A stretch of 64,000 bases of DNA, from assembly GCA_021809435.1 (NCBI GenBank), contig JAKBAD010000005.1:62001-126000 (forward strand), in the 5' to 3' direction. The stretch comes from Pseudomonadota bacterium (GTDB lineage: Bacteria; Pseudomonadota; Alphaproteobacteria; Acetobacterales; Acetobacteraceae). Shown here piece after piece: positions 19,007 through 29,286 of this stretch (positions within the stretch are counted from its first letter, which is position 1; each line of letters begins with the position of its first letter). A model generated the notes under the pieces. The model saw nothing but the letters and a program-made list of their open reading frames with translations, did not search any database and was not told the DNA's origin. Position numbers and translations under genes: made by a program.

Positions 19007-19792
19007 TCAGGCGAGCAGATGCTGCCCGCCATCGATGGGAATGAAGGTGCCGGTGAGCATTTTGGCGCCATCGGAAACCAGGAACGCCGCCAGGGCGCCG
19101 CAATCCTCGATGGTGGCGAGGCGGTGCTCGGGGGCCTGGCGGGCGGCGGTGTCGAGCAGCTCGTCGAATTTCTCGATGCCGCTGGCCGCGCGGGTGGCGA
19201 TGGGGCCGGGCGACATGGCGTGCACGCGGATGCCCTTGGGGCCGAGCTCGGCGGCCGCGTAGCGCACCGCGCTCTCCAGCGCCGCCTTGACCGGACCCAT
19301 GAGGTTGTAATGCGGCACCACGCGCTCGGACCCCTGATAGGTGACGGCGAGCAGCGTGCCGCCCCCGGTCATCAGCGGCTCGGCCAGGCGGGCGGCGCTG
19401 AGGAAGGAATGGCAGGACACATCCATGGCCTTGGCGAAACCTTCGGAGGAACTGTCGATCACGCGGCCGTGCAAATCGGCGGCGGGGGCGAAGGCGATGG
19501 CATGGAGCAGGAAATCCAGCTTGCCCCAGCGGGCTTTGACCTCATCGAACACCGCTTCCAGCTCGCCGGGCTTTTGCACGTCGCACGGCAGCAGGAAGGC
19601 GCAGGGGAGGCTCTCGGCCACCGCCGCGACATGGGGCTTGGCCTTGTCGTTGAGGTAGGTGACGCCGAGCGTGGCGCCCTGCGCGGCGAAGGCACGCGCG
19701 CAGCCGGTGGCGATGCTGTGCTCGTTGGCGATGCCCAGCACCAGACCATTGCGGCCGGTGAGGTCGAACAGGCGGGTTTGGGTGTCACTCAT
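19007..19792 (-). CDS. fabI: Enoyl-ACP reductase (NADH)
   Basis: GLVLGIANEHSIATGCARAFAAQGA...SYQGSERVVPHYNLMGPVKAALE-like FabI motifs. Confidence 0.93.
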   Translation of the reverse strand: MSDTQTRLFDLTGRNGLVLGIANEHSIATGCARAFAAQGATLGVTYLNDKAKPHVAAVAESLPCAFLLPCDVQKPGELEAVFDEVKARWGKLDFLLHAIAFAPAADLHGRVIDSSSEGFAKAMDVSCHSFLSAARLAEPLMTGGGTLLAVTYQGSERVVPHYNLMGPVKAALESAVRYAAAELGPKGIRVHAMSPGPIATRAASGIEKFDELLDTAARQAPEHRLATIEDCGALAAFLVSDGAKMLTGTFIPIDGGQHLLA

Positions 19793-20034
19793 CGGGCGGC
19801 GGTGTCGGGCTCGGGTCTGGCCTCGGCGGCGGGGCGGGCCATGAGGGCGGCCAGCAACGAGGCGTTGGCGCGCATCAGGGTCTGGGAATAGGTGATGTTG
19901 GCCTGGGTGATGGTGCGGATGGTCTCGGCCAGCTGCTCGAACAGCTGGACGGAGGGCAGCAGGCGCTGCTCGGCGGTGAGAAACTCACGCGAGATCTGGA
20001 AGATTTCGAACGGGTCGGTTTTTTGGTCGCTCAT
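19789..20034 (-). CDS. Small phasin-like protein
   Basis: MSDQKTDPFEIFQISREFLTAEQRLLPSVQLFEQLAETIRTITQANITYSQTLMRANASLLAALMA; amphipathic and located next to fabI/phaC. Confidence 0.55.
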   Translation of the reverse strand: MSDQKTDPFEIFQISREFLTAEQRLLPSVQLFEQLAETIRTITQANITYSQTLMRANASLLAALMARPAAEARPEPDTAAR

Positions 20035-20366
20035 GAGGGCCGTCCTGACTGATGGGGTTGGCTGAAACTCAGCCTTTACCGGGGGACCGGGCAATGACGT
20101 GCATCAACCGGCACGCCGGTTACATGAATTTCATGTTGCGGCGCGGAAAAATCATGCCCGGTTTTTGCGCCCACGTGGGTTAATTTTGCGTTATGGTGCC
20201 CGGCCGCGCCCGCCACCCGCCGCGCCGGCAACCGGCTGTTTACGGACATGTGGTTAACGTGACGCCAGACGCTGGAAATGGATGACAAGCTTGACGCGCG
20301 CGGCGGGGCGGAGATTTGGCGAAATGGCGGGACGCGGGCAGATGAGCCTGGGGGCGGCGGGCGGCG

Positions 20367-22406
20367 ATGTCGGGGTATAAATGCGCCGCCGAGATGATGG
20401 CCCGGCGCCAGGAGGCAGAGGCCGGGCGCGGCTGGCGTGAGGCGCTGCGCGCGATTTTTAGCATCGATCGCCGCAGCCCCGAGCTGGTGATGTCGCAATA
20501 TGTGGCGCTGACCCAGCAGATTCCGACGCTCTATCTGGTGCTGGGCATTAATGTGGTGATGCTCTCATTCACCCATATGCGCTCGACCCCCTGGTGGCTG
20601 AACCTGGCTTTGCCCTTGCCGCTGCTGGGGGTGGGGTTATCGCGCTGTCACCGCTGGATGCGCTGGCGCGGCGTGGCGGTGGAGCTTGAGGTTGCCATCG
20701 CGCGGTTGAAATCCGTGGTGGTGCTGGTGGGCGTGCTGGGCGCGGGATTCACCGCCTGGGCGCTGGCCCTGCTGCCCTATGGCGATGCCTACGCGCAATG
20801 CCATGTCGAGTTTTTCATGGCCGTCACGGTGGTGACCACCTGCTTCAGCCTGATGCAGCTGCGCGCGGCGGCCTTGTTGTTGGTGGCGATCATGTTCGTG
20901 CCGTTTGGGGTGGTATTTCTGACCTCACCCCACCCGGCGATGGTGGCCATTGCCATTAACATGCTGCTGGTGGCCTGCGCCATGGTGCTGGCGCTGTTGC
21001 GCTTTTACGGCGATTTCGCGGCGCTGATCGTCTCGGAGCATGAGCTGATCGCGCGTCAGCAAGAGACCCAGCGGCTCTCGGATGAGAATTTCCGCCTCGC
21101 CAATATCGATGTGCTGACCAGCCTGCCCAACCGGCGGCGGTTTTTTGCCGAGCTGGAGGCCACGCTCGATCTGGCCGCGCGCGAAAGCCAGCGCTTTGCC
21201 GTGGCGCTGATCGATCTCGACCGGTTCAAGAGCGTGAACGACATGCACGGCCACGCCGCCGGTGACCGGCTGCTGACCCAGGTGGGGCTGCGGCTGAAGC
21301 GGCTCTCGGGGGAGGGGCTGTTTGTGGCGCGGCTGGGCGGCGATGAGTTTGGCGTGATTCTCACCACCTGCCACAGCCAGGCGCCGCTGCAGGAGTTCAG
21401 CGCCAAGGTGAAGCAGGCGCTCTCGGGGCCGTGTGTGGTGGGCGACAGGCTGGCCACCATCTCCTGCTCGATCGGGGTGGCGGTGTTTCCGCAGGCCGGC
21501 GCCACCAGCGAGGAATTGTTCGAACGGGCGGATTACGCGCTTTATCACGGCAAGCAGGCCCATAAAGGTGAGCTGGTGGTGTTTTCGGATGAGCATGAGG
21601 TGCGCATCCGCCGGGCGGCGCAGATCGAGCAGGCGATCCGTACCGCCGATTTCGAGGCCGAAATGTGGGTGGCGTTTCAGCCCATTGTAGATGTGCGCCA
21701 TAGCCGCGTGCTGGCCTTTGAGGCGCTGGCCCGCTGGGACAGCCGCGAGCTTGGGCCGGTGGGGCCCGATGTGTTTGTGCCGCTGGCCGAGCGCACCCGC
21801 ATGATTGGCCAGCTGAGCGAGGTGCTGCTGGCCAAGGCCCTGGCCGCTGCGCGCCATTGGCCGGTAAGCGTGGGGTTGTGCTTCAATCTCTCGGCGCAAA
21901 ATCTCAGCGCCGCGGACACGATGAGCGTGGTGCACAGGCTGGTGCGCCAGAGCGGTCTGGCACCCTCGCGCATTGAATTCGAGGTGACGGAAACCGCGCT
22001 GCTGGAGGATTTCGAGGTGGCGGTTAGGGCCATTGACGAGCTGCGGGCCATGGGGGTGCGGGTGGCGCTGGATGATTTTGGCACCGGCTTTTCAAGCCTG
22101 GGATATGTGCACCGGCTCAAGCTCGACAAGATCAAGATCGATAAGAGCTTTATCACCGATGTCGAGCGCAGCGCGCAGGCGGCCGCCATTATCAAAACCA
22201 TTGTGGCGTTGTGCCGCAACCTCAATCTGGACTGCGTGGTGGAGGGGGTGGAGACCGAGATGCAGATGCAGATCATCTCTGGGCTCGGCTGTCATCATAT
22301 GCAGGGCTATTTCGTCTCAAGACCCGTGCCGGGCGATGGGGTGACCCGGTTGATCGAGCGGATCACCGCCAATGCCGAGGCGCTACGCGAGGGCGTGGCG
22401 CTGTAA
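20367..22406 (+). CDS. Membrane diguanylate cyclase / phosphodiesterase (GGDEF-EAL)
   Basis: N-terminal hydrophobic segments; ARLGGDEFGVIL (intact GGDEF), LAFEALARWD (EAL), DDFGTGFSSLGY. Confidence 0.95.
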   Translation: MSGYKCAAEMMARRQEAEAGRGWREALRAIFSIDRRSPELVMSQYVALTQQIPTLYLVLGINVVMLSFTHMRSTPWWLNLALPLPLLGVGLSRCHRWMRWRGVAVELEVAIARLKSVVVLVGVLGAGFTAWALALLPYGDAYAQCHVEFFMAVTVVTTCFSLMQLRAAALLLVAIMFVPFGVVFLTSPHPAMVAIAINMLLVACAMVLALLRFYGDFAALIVSEHELIARQQETQRLSDENFRLANIDVLTSLPNRRRFFAELEATLDLAARESQRFAVALIDLDRFKSVNDMHGHAAGDRLLTQVGLRLKRLSGEGLFVARLGGDEFGVILTTCHSQAPLQEFSAKVKQALSGPCVVGDRLATISCSIGVAVFPQAGATSEELFERADYALYHGKQAHKGELVVFSDEHEVRIRRAAQIEQAIRTADFEAEMWVAFQPIVDVRHSRVLAFEALARWDSRELGPVGPDVFVPLAERTRMIGQLSEVLLAKALAAARHWPVSVGLCFNLSAQNLSAADTMSVVHRLVRQSGLAPSRIEFEVTETALLEDFEVAVRAIDELRAMGVRVALDDFGTGFSSLGYVHRLKLDKIKIDKSFITDVERSAQAAAIIKTIVALCRNLNLDCVVEGVETEMQMQIISGLGCHHMQGYFVSRPVPGDGVTRLIERITANAEALREGVAL

Positions 22407-22464
22407 CTCACCATAAGCCGGCAGGCTGATGCCAAGCCGGTGGGCGTGAGTGCCCGCAAAAGGT

Positions 22465-22531
22465 TAGAGCGAGATGGGTTTACACCCACGCGCTCTACTC
22501 ATGTTTTGTCGAGTAATTTCATTGGCTTAAA
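22465..22531. repeat. Palindromic intergenic repeat, truncated copy B
   Basis: tagagcgagatgggtttacacccacgcgctctactcatgttttgtcgagtaatttcattggcttaaa; 64/67 identical to copy A, lacking its right half. Confidence 0.85.
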
Positions 22532-22574
22532 GCGGGGGCGCGTTAACGCCGCCCGCGTGGAACCTGGCTGATGT

Positions 22575-25500
22575 TCAGGTCAGTTCGATCAGCAGATCCT
22601 TGGCATCGACCTGTTCGCCGGGGCGGACGAGGATGGATTTGACCGTGCCCGCCTGGGGCGCGGCGATCTGGGCTTCCATTTTCATCGCCTCGATGGCGAG
22701 CAGGGGTTCGCCCTGGGCGACTTGCTGGCCATCGCGCACCAAAATGGTCGAGATCGAGCCCGGCATGGGCGCGCCGACCTGTTTGGTGTCGCCCTCATCG
22801 GCCTTGCGGCGGGCGGGGCGCGAGGAGGCCGCCGCACGGTTGGGTACGGTGATGACGCGCGGCTGACCGTTGAGCTCGAAGAAGGCGGAGACGTTGCCGT
22901 CTTCGTCGGTCTCGGAGAGGGTTTGCAGGCTGACGATCATGGTCTTGCCGGCTTGCAAGGTAACGGGAACCTCATCGCCCGGCTTCATGCCGTAGAAATA
23001 GACCGGGGTCGGCAGGACCGAAACCGGGCCATAGGTGCGCATGCTGGCGTTGAAATTGGTGAATACCTCTGGGTACATGAGGTAGGAGGCCAGGATATGG
23101 TCTTGCATCTCGATGCCGCATTTCTTGGCGGCTTCGGCGCGGGCCTGTTCCAGATCCTCGTCTGGCATCAGGGAGCCGGGGCGGACGATGATCGGCTCGC
23201 GGCCCTTGAGCACTTTTTTCTGCACCAAGGCGGGCCAGCCGCCGGGGGGCTGACCGAGATCGCCGTGCATCATCTCGACCACCGATTGCGGGAAGGCGAT
23301 TTCCTTGGCGGGGTCGGTGACATCGGCGGGGGTGAGGTTTTGCGAGACCATCATCAGCGCCATGTCGCCCACCACCTTGGAGGATGGGGTGACCTTGACG
23401 ATGTCGCCGAACAAATCATTGGCGTCGCGGTAGGCTTTGGCCACCTCGTGCCAGCGGGCTTCGAGCCCCAGAGAGCGGGCCTGTTCACGCAGATTGGTGA
23501 ACTGGCCGCCGGGCATCTCGTGCAGGTAAACCTCGGACGCGCCCGATTGCAGGTCACTCTCGAAGGCCGCGTATTGGGCGCGCACGGCTTCCCAATAGAA
23601 ACTCAACTGCCGGATGACGCTGGGGTCGAGGCCGGTATCGCGCTCGGTATGGCGCAGCGCTTCCACCAGCGAGCCCAGGCAGGGCTGCGAGGTCAGGCCA
23701 GACATCGGGTCCATGGCGGCATCGAACGCATCCACCCCGGCATTGACGGCGGCCAGCACGGTGGCGGCCGAGATGCCTGAGGTGTCGTGCGTGTGCAGGT
23801 GAATGGGGATGCCGATTTCCTGTTTCAGCGCCGTCACCAGCTTGGTCGCGGCGGCGGGTTTGAGAAGTCCGGCCATATCCTTGATGGCGAGGATGTTGCA
23901 GCCCGCGGCTTCCAGCTCCTTGGCCAGATTGACGTAATAGGTGAGCGAATATTTGGCGCGGGTGGGGTCGAGTATGTCGCCCGTGTAGCAGATCGCGCCC
24001 TCGGCCAGCTTGCCGGATTCACGCACGGCGTCGATCGCCACGCGCATGTTTTCGACCCAGTTCAGGCAGTCGAAGACGCGAAACAGATCGATGCCCTTTT
24101 CGGCCGCCTGACGGACGAAGAATTTCACCACATTGTCGGGGTAGTTTTTGTAGCCCACGCCATTGGCGCCGCGCAGCAGCATTTGCAGCAGCACGTTGGG
24201 GGCGCGCTCGCGCAGCTGGGCAAGGCGCTCCCACGGGCCTTCCTGGAGGAAGCGCATGGCGACATCGAAGGTGGCGCCGCCCCAGCATTCGAGCGAGAGG
24301 AGCTGCGGCAGGCCGACCGAGGTGGCCTTGGCGGCGTTGACGATGTCGTATGTGCGCATGCGCGTGGCCAGCAGGGACTGGTGGGCGTCGCGCATGGTGG
24401 TGTCGGTGACCAAGGCGCGCTTTTGCGCCAGCATCCAGCCCGAGAAGCCTTCGGGCCCGAGCTGGTCGAGCAGCTGCTTGGTGCCGGGCGCGCGCGCGGT
24501 GCCGAAAAAGGGCGGCTCGGGGGTGCGGGCATGGGCGCTGGGCTTGGGTTTGCCGCGGGTCTCGGGGTGGCCGTTGACGGTCACATCGGCGATGTATTTC
24601 AGCAGCTTGGTCGCACGGTCCTGGCGCTTTTTCACGCTGAACAATTCGGGCGTGTTGTCGATGAAGCGGGTGGTGTAGTTGCCGGCGCGGAAATCCGGGT
24701 GGTTGAGCAGGGCCTCGAGGAAGGCGAGGTTGGTGGCGACGCCGCGGATGCGGTATTCGCGCAAGGCGCGGTCCATGCGCTTGATGGCTTCCTCGGGCGT
24801 GGGCGCCCAGGCGGTGACTTTTTCCAGCAGCGCGTCGTAATAACGGGTGACCACGGCGCCCGAATAGGCGGTGCCGCCATCGGTGCGGATGCCAAAGCCG
24901 AACGCGCCGCGATAGGCGGTGATGCGGCCGTAATCCGGCACGAAATTATTTTCCGGGTTCTCGGTGGTGATGCGGCATTGCAGCGCATGGCCGGAGAGGT
25001 GGATATCGGCCTGCGTGGGCACGCCGGTTTCGGCCAGATCGCCGATATGGCCGCCTTCGGCGATGTGGATCTGGGCTTTGACGATGTCGATGCCGGTGAC
25101 CACTTCGGTGACCGTGTGCTCGACCTGCACGCGGGGGTTCACCTCGATGAAGTAGAATTTGCCGGTGTCGCGGTCCATGAGGAACTCGACCGTGCCGGCA
25201 TTGCAGTAATTGGTGGCGCGGCCGATGGCCAGCGCGGCGTTGCACAGGGCTTCACGGGAAGCATCGGTCATGTAGGGCGCGGGGGCGCGCTCGATGACTT
25301 TTTGGTGGCGGCGCTGGATGGAGCAATCGCGCTCGAACAGATGCACCAGGTTGCCGTGGCTGTCGCCCAGCAGCTGCACCTCGACATGCCAGGCGCGGCG
25401 GACCAGTTTTTCGAGATAGACCTCATCATTGCCAAACGCCGCCTTGGCCTCGCGCCGGGCGGTGGCGACGGAGTCGAGCAGGGTATCCTCGCTCTCGATC

Positions 25501-26018
25501 GGGCGCATGCCGCGCCCGCCGCCGCCCCAGGAGGCTTTGAGCATGACCGGATAGCCGACCTCGCGCGCGAGACGCTTGATCTCTTCATCGTCGTAGGGCA
25601 GCGGGTCGGTCGCGGGCATGACCGGCACGCCCACCGAAATGGCCAGATTGCGCGCCGCCACCTTGTTGCCGAGCTTGCGCATGGTCTCGGGTTGGGGGCC
25701 GATGAAAATAATGCCTTCACGCGCGCAGGCTTCGGCGAATTCGGGGTTTTCCGACAAGAACCCGTAGCCGGGATGGATGGCGTCGGCGCCCGAGAGCTTG
25801 GCGACGCGGATCACCTCGTCGATCGAGAGATAAGCCTCGATGGGGCCTTTGCCCTTGCCGATCAGATAGGCTTCATCGGCCTTGAAGCGGTGCAATGAGA
25901 GCTTGTCATGCTCTGGATAGATGGCGACGGTGGAAATGCCGAGCTCGGCGGCCGCGCGGAATACGCGAATGGCGATCTCGGACCTGTTGGCGACCAACAG
26001 CTTCTTGAAATGGTTCAC
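22575..26018 (-). CDS. pyc: Pyruvate carboxylase
   Basis: 1147 aa; biotin carboxylase, carboxyltransferase (ALVTDTTMRDAHQSLLATRMRT) and biotinyl (LLAIEAMKMEAQI) domains. Confidence 0.98.
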   Translation of the reverse strand: MNHFKKLLVANRSEIAIRVFRAAAELGISTVAIYPEHDKLSLHRFKADEAYLIGKGKGPIEAYLSIDEVIRVAKLSGADAIHPGYGFLSENPEFAEACAREGIIFIGPQPETMRKLGNKVAARNLAISVGVPVMPATDPLPYDDEEIKRLAREVGYPVMLKASWGGGGRGMRPIESEDTLLDSVATARREAKAAFGNDEVYLEKLVRRAWHVEVQLLGDSHGNLVHLFERDCSIQRRHQKVIERAPAPYMTDASREALCNAALAIGRATNYCNAGTVEFLMDRDTGKFYFIEVNPRVQVEHTVTEVVTGIDIVKAQIHIAEGGHIGDLAETGVPTQADIHLSGHALQCRITTENPENNFVPDYGRITAYRGAFGFGIRTDGGTAYSGAVVTRYYDALLEKVTAWAPTPEEAIKRMDRALREYRIRGVATNLAFLEALLNHPDFRAGNYTTRFIDNTPELFSVKKRQDRATKLLKYIADVTVNGHPETRGKPKPSAHARTPEPPFFGTARAPGTKQLLDQLGPEGFSGWMLAQKRALVTDTTMRDAHQSLLATRMRTYDIVNAAKATSVGLPQLLSLECWGGATFDVAMRFLQEGPWERLAQLRERAPNVLLQMLLRGANGVGYKNYPDNVVKFFVRQAAEKGIDLFRVFDCLNWVENMRVAIDAVRESGKLAEGAICYTGDILDPTRAKYSLTYYVNLAKELEAAGCNILAIKDMAGLLKPAAATKLVTALKQEIGIPIHLHTHDTSGISAATVLAAVNAGVDAFDAAMDPMSGLTSQPCLGSLVEALRHTERDTGLDPSVIRQLSFYWEAVRAQYAAFESDLQSGASEVYLHEMPGGQFTNLREQARSLGLEARWHEVAKAYRDANDLFGDIVKVTPSSKVVGDMALMMVSQNLTPADVTDPAKEIAFPQSVVEMMHGDLGQPPGGWPALVQKKVLKGREPIIVRPGSLMPDEDLEQARAEAAKKCGIEMQDHILASYLMYPEVFTNFNASMRTYGPVSVLPTPVYFYGMKPGDEVPVTLQAGKTMIVSLQTLSETDEDGNVSAFFELNGQPRVITVPNRAAASSRPARRKADEGDTKQVGAPMPGSISTILVRDGQQVAQGEPLLAIEAMKMEAQIAAPQAGTVKSILVRPGEQVDAKDLLIELT

Positions 26019-26137
26019 TTTCTCTCTCTCCCGGCACCGGATTGAGGGCTTCCGGCGGCTCAGGCGAGATTTAACGGTAATTGATCCGTAACTTCAATGC
26101 CGCAATCTCGAATTTTTTTGCGGCGCACAATGAGCGG

Positions 26138-26593
26138 TCAGGCCGTGCGCCATACCACCACCGCCAGCACGATGATGATGAACAGCACGGTGGGCACCTC
26201 GTTCAAGGCGCGGTAGAATTTTTCGGTGTGGGGGCGGCGGTCGGCCAGGAATTGCTTGCGGGTGAAAGCACAATAAGCGTGGAAAAGCTGCATGCCCAGC
26301 AGGGCGGCGAGTTTGGTCCACCACCAGGGGGCCGACCAGCTGACCGTGCCCGGCGTGAGGGCGAGGAGGATGCCAAATGCCCAGGTCGAGATCATCGCCG
26401 GGTTGATGATGAAGCGCAGGAGTTTGACCTCCATGACCTTGAAACGCTCGGACTCTTCGGTGCCGGGGCGGGTTTGGCAGTGATAGACGAACAGCCGGGG
26501 CAGGTAGAACATGCCGGCCATCCAGGCCGTGAAGCTCATGATGTGAAAGGCCAGGAACCAGTGGAACCAGGGCACGAGGGCAAGCACGGTCAT
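26138..26593 (-). CDS. hemJ: Protoporphyrinogen oxidase HemJ-like (CopD/UPF0093 family)
   Basis: WFHWFLAFHIMSFTAWMAGMFYLPRLFVYH...; linked to hemH and hemE. Confidence 0.88.
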   Translation of the reverse strand: MTVLALVPWFHWFLAFHIMSFTAWMAGMFYLPRLFVYHCQTRPGTEESERFKVMEVKLLRFIINPAMISTWAFGILLALTPGTVSWSAPWWWTKLAALLGMQLFHAYCAFTRKQFLADRRPHTEKFYRALNEVPTVLFIIIVLAVVVWRTA

Positions 26594-27249
26594 GACAACA
26601 CTCCAGCGAATTGGTCGAGGGCGGTAAAGACCTCTTTGGCGCCTTCGGCAAGCAGGGGGGCAGCTTCACCATGGGGGGCGAAGCCGTAGCACAGCATGCC
26701 AGCCGCCACGGCGCCGCGCACGCCGAGCGGGCTGTCTTCGAGCACCACGCAGCGGGCGGGGGGGATGCCGGCATCTTGCGCGGCGGCGAGGTAGAGATCG
26801 GGCGCGGGTTTGGGGCGGCCGCCTCTGGCCAGAATGTCGGTGGCGGAGAAGCAGCGGCCCTTGGTCAGCCCCATGAGGCCGGTGCGGGTGAATTTGGCGT
26901 CCAGCTCGTTGGTGGAGGAATTGGAGGCGACACGCCAGGGAATGCCGCGCGCCGTGACCTCGTGGAGGAGCTTGTCAGCGCCTTCGATGAGCCGGGCGCC
27001 CGCTTGCATGCCCGCTACCAGCTTGGCGGCCAGCTCCTGCACCCAGGCGTGATGCAAGGGCCGGCCGAGGCGGGCTTCGATCATCGGTACCATGTTGGTG
27101 AGGTTCATGCCGACAAACAGGGTCATGGCTTCAGCGGCGCTCATGGGCCAGCCCAGGGCGGTAAGGTCTTGGGCGACGACTTCGGAGGCGATGCCCTCGG
27201 AATCGATCAGCACGCCGTCGCAGTCGAAAATGATCAGATCAGGCGGCAT
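26590..27249 (-). CDS. HAD-family phosphatase
   Basis: MPPDLIIFDCDGVLIDSEGIASEV ... ASNSSTNELDAKF ... VVLEDSPLGVRGAVAAGM. Confidence 0.88.
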   Translation of the reverse strand: MPPDLIIFDCDGVLIDSEGIASEVVAQDLTALGWPMSAAEAMTLFVGMNLTNMVPMIEARLGRPLHHAWVQELAAKLVAGMQAGARLIEGADKLLHEVTARGIPWRVASNSSTNELDAKFTRTGLMGLTKGRCFSATDILARGGRPKPAPDLYLAAAQDAGIPPARCVVLEDSPLGVRGAVAAGMLCYGFAPHGEAAPLLAEGAKEVFTALDQFAGVLS

Positions 27250-28279
27250 GGCGGGTCCAGGGGCAATGTTTATGGCCTTCGCAGCGCGCGCCGCTCGCGC
27301 ACAGGCCGGAATTTGGCGCGCGCGTGACGAGACCGGCCAGCGCGGTGATGAACCCGGGCGCGGCGTTGGGGGTTTTGGCGCGCACATAAACCGGCACCTT
27401 GGCGGCCTCGGCGATGTGGCGATTTTCGATGTCGAGCTCGACCAGGGTTTCAATGTGATCGGAGACGAAGGCGATGGGGACGATGACCACACCCTCACCG
27501 GCCTTGCCGGCATCCTCGATCGCCTGGATGGTCGAGGGGTCGAGCCATTTTTGCGGCGTGGCGCGCGATTGATAGCAGATGACCGCCTCATGACCCTGGT
27601 TTTTCAAGGCCTTGTGCACGGCGGCCACTGAACGCTCGACATGGGCCTGGTAGGGGTCGCCGGATTTGACGATGCTCTCGGGCAGGCCATGGGCGGAGTA
27701 GAGCACACGCAGCTTTTGCCCTGGCGCCTGGTCTTGCGCGGCTTCAATGGCGTCATCGACCAGGGTGGCATAGGCTTGGGCGAAGGCTGGATCGTCAGGC
27801 CAGCAGCAGAGCGTGGTGGTGGGTTTGGCGAGGCCCGCCTTGGCCGCCGCCTCGCGCCAGTTGGCCAGCGATGAGCCGGTGGTGGTGGTGGAAAATTGCG
27901 GGTAGAGCGGCAGTAAAATCACCCGGTCGGGATTCCAGGCCTTGACCTCGCGCACCGTTTGGGCGGCGAAGGGGTGCCAATAGCGCATGGCGGTGAAGCA
28001 TTTCACCTCATCGCCTGTCTCGGCCATCAGCGCTGTCTCCAGCGCCCTGCCCTGCTCTTGCGTGAAGCCCAGAAGCGGCGATTTTCCGCCCATCAGCGCG
28101 TAATTTTCAATGGCTTGTTTCTCGCCCCGCCCGGCGATGAGCCGCGACAGCCAGACGCGCACGAACCAGGGCGCGCGGATGATCGCGGGGTCGGAGAACA
28201 GATTGACGCGAAAGGGCTTGATCGCGGCTTGGCTGTCTGGCCCGCCGAGATTGAACAAGACAATGGCAAGACGGCTCAT
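27239..28279 (-). CDS. hemH: Ferrochelatase
   Basis: MSRLAIVLFNLGGPDSQAAIKPFRVNLFSDPAII, LYSAHGLPESIVKSGDPY, CYQSRATPQKWLDPST, VVIVPIAFVSDHIETLVELD. Confidence 0.95.
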   Translation of the reverse strand: MSRLAIVLFNLGGPDSQAAIKPFRVNLFSDPAIIRAPWFVRVWLSRLIAGRGEKQAIENYALMGGKSPLLGFTQEQGRALETALMAETGDEVKCFTAMRYWHPFAAQTVREVKAWNPDRVILLPLYPQFSTTTTGSSLANWREAAAKAGLAKPTTTLCCWPDDPAFAQAYATLVDDAIEAAQDQAPGQKLRVLYSAHGLPESIVKSGDPYQAHVERSVAAVHKALKNQGHEAVICYQSRATPQKWLDPSTIQAIEDAGKAGEGVVIVPIAFVSDHIETLVELDIENRHIAEAAKVPVYVRAKTPNAAPGFITALAGLVTRAPNSGLCASGARCEGHKHCPWTRHAA

Positions 28280-29286
28280 GCGGCGCGGATCAACTCCATA
28301 AGGCGGGCGACATTGGCTTCTGGCACATCAGGGGTGATGCCGTGGCCGAGATTGAAGATATGGGGGTGGCCTTTGACGCTGTCCAGGATCCGCGCCACCG
28401 CCTCTTCCATGGCCGGCCCGCCGAGCTTGAGCAGCAGCGGGTCGAGATTGCCTTGGAAGATGGTGCCGGGCGGGCAGGCGGCCTGGGCGGCTTGGAGGTC
28501 GGTGGTGGTGTCGAGCCCGACGGCGTCGATGCCGGTTTCATGCACATATTCAGCGAGCATGAGCCCCGCGAGGCGCGGGAAGCCAATGAGTTTGACGTGC
28601 GGATGGCGGGATTTGAGCGCGCTGACGATGCGTTTGGTGGGGGATATGACCAGACGGCGGAAAATTTGCGGCGCGAAGATGCCGGCCCAGCTTTCAAACA
28701 GCATGAGGCAGTTGGCGCCGGCTTCAACCTGGCCAGATAAATATCCGATGGTCGCCTCGACCATGATCTCCATGAGCCCATCGACGAAGCCCGGGTCTTC
28801 GTAAGCCAGGCGTCTGGTACGGGGGAAGTCTCCGCCACCTTGGCCATCGAGCATGTAGCACGCCACGGTGGCGGGGGAGCCGGCAAAGCCAATGAGGGCG
28901 GTTTCACGGGGCAATGAGGCACGCAGGCGGCTCACGGTTTCGAGCACGGGGGCATAAATGCCCGGTGCGGCGCTCAGAGACAGGCTGGAGAGGGTTTCCA
29001 GCGGGGGCAGACGCGGGCCCTCGCCTTCGGCGAAGCGCAGCCCCTGCCCCAGTGCCATGGGCAGGATGAGAATATCGGAAAACAGGATCGCCGCATCGAA
29101 CCCGAATTTGCGGATGGGCTGGAGGGTTACCTCCTCGGCCAAGGCGGGGTTGAGGCACAGAGAAATGAAATCTCCGGCCTGGGCGCGGGTGGCGCGGTAT
29201 TCGGGCAAATAGCGCCCGGCCTGGCGCATGAGCCAAGTGGGCGGCGGCCAGCTTGCCTGACCGTTCAATGTTGAGATGAGGCGCAT
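28276..29286 (-). CDS. hemE: Uroporphyrinogen decarboxylase
   Basis: PPTWLMRQAGRYLPEYRATRAQ; start at internal MRLISTLNG. Confidence 0.96.
   Translation of the reverse strand: MRLISTLNGQASWPPPTWLMRQAGRYLPEYRATRAQAGDFISLCLNPALAEEVTLQPIRKFGFDAAILFSDILILPMALGQGLRFAEGEGPRLPPLETLSSLSLSAAPGIYAPVLETVSRLRASLPRETALIGFAGSPATVACYMLDGQGGGDFPRTRRLAYEDPGFVDGLMEIMVEATIGYLSGQVEAGANCLMLFESWAGIFAPQIFRRLVISPTKRIVSALKSRHPHVKLIGFPRLAGLMLAEYVHETGIDAVGLDTTTDLQAAQAACPPGTIFQGNLDPLLLKLGGPAMEEAVARILDSVKGHPHIFNLGHGITPDVPEANVARLMELIRAA

Noticed and set aside
17874-19262. 462-aa plus-strand ORF
   Set aside because: Antisense to phaC; Gly/Glu/Val shadow composition.
23787-25898. 703-aa plus-strand ORF
   Set aside because: Antisense to pyc; shadow frame.
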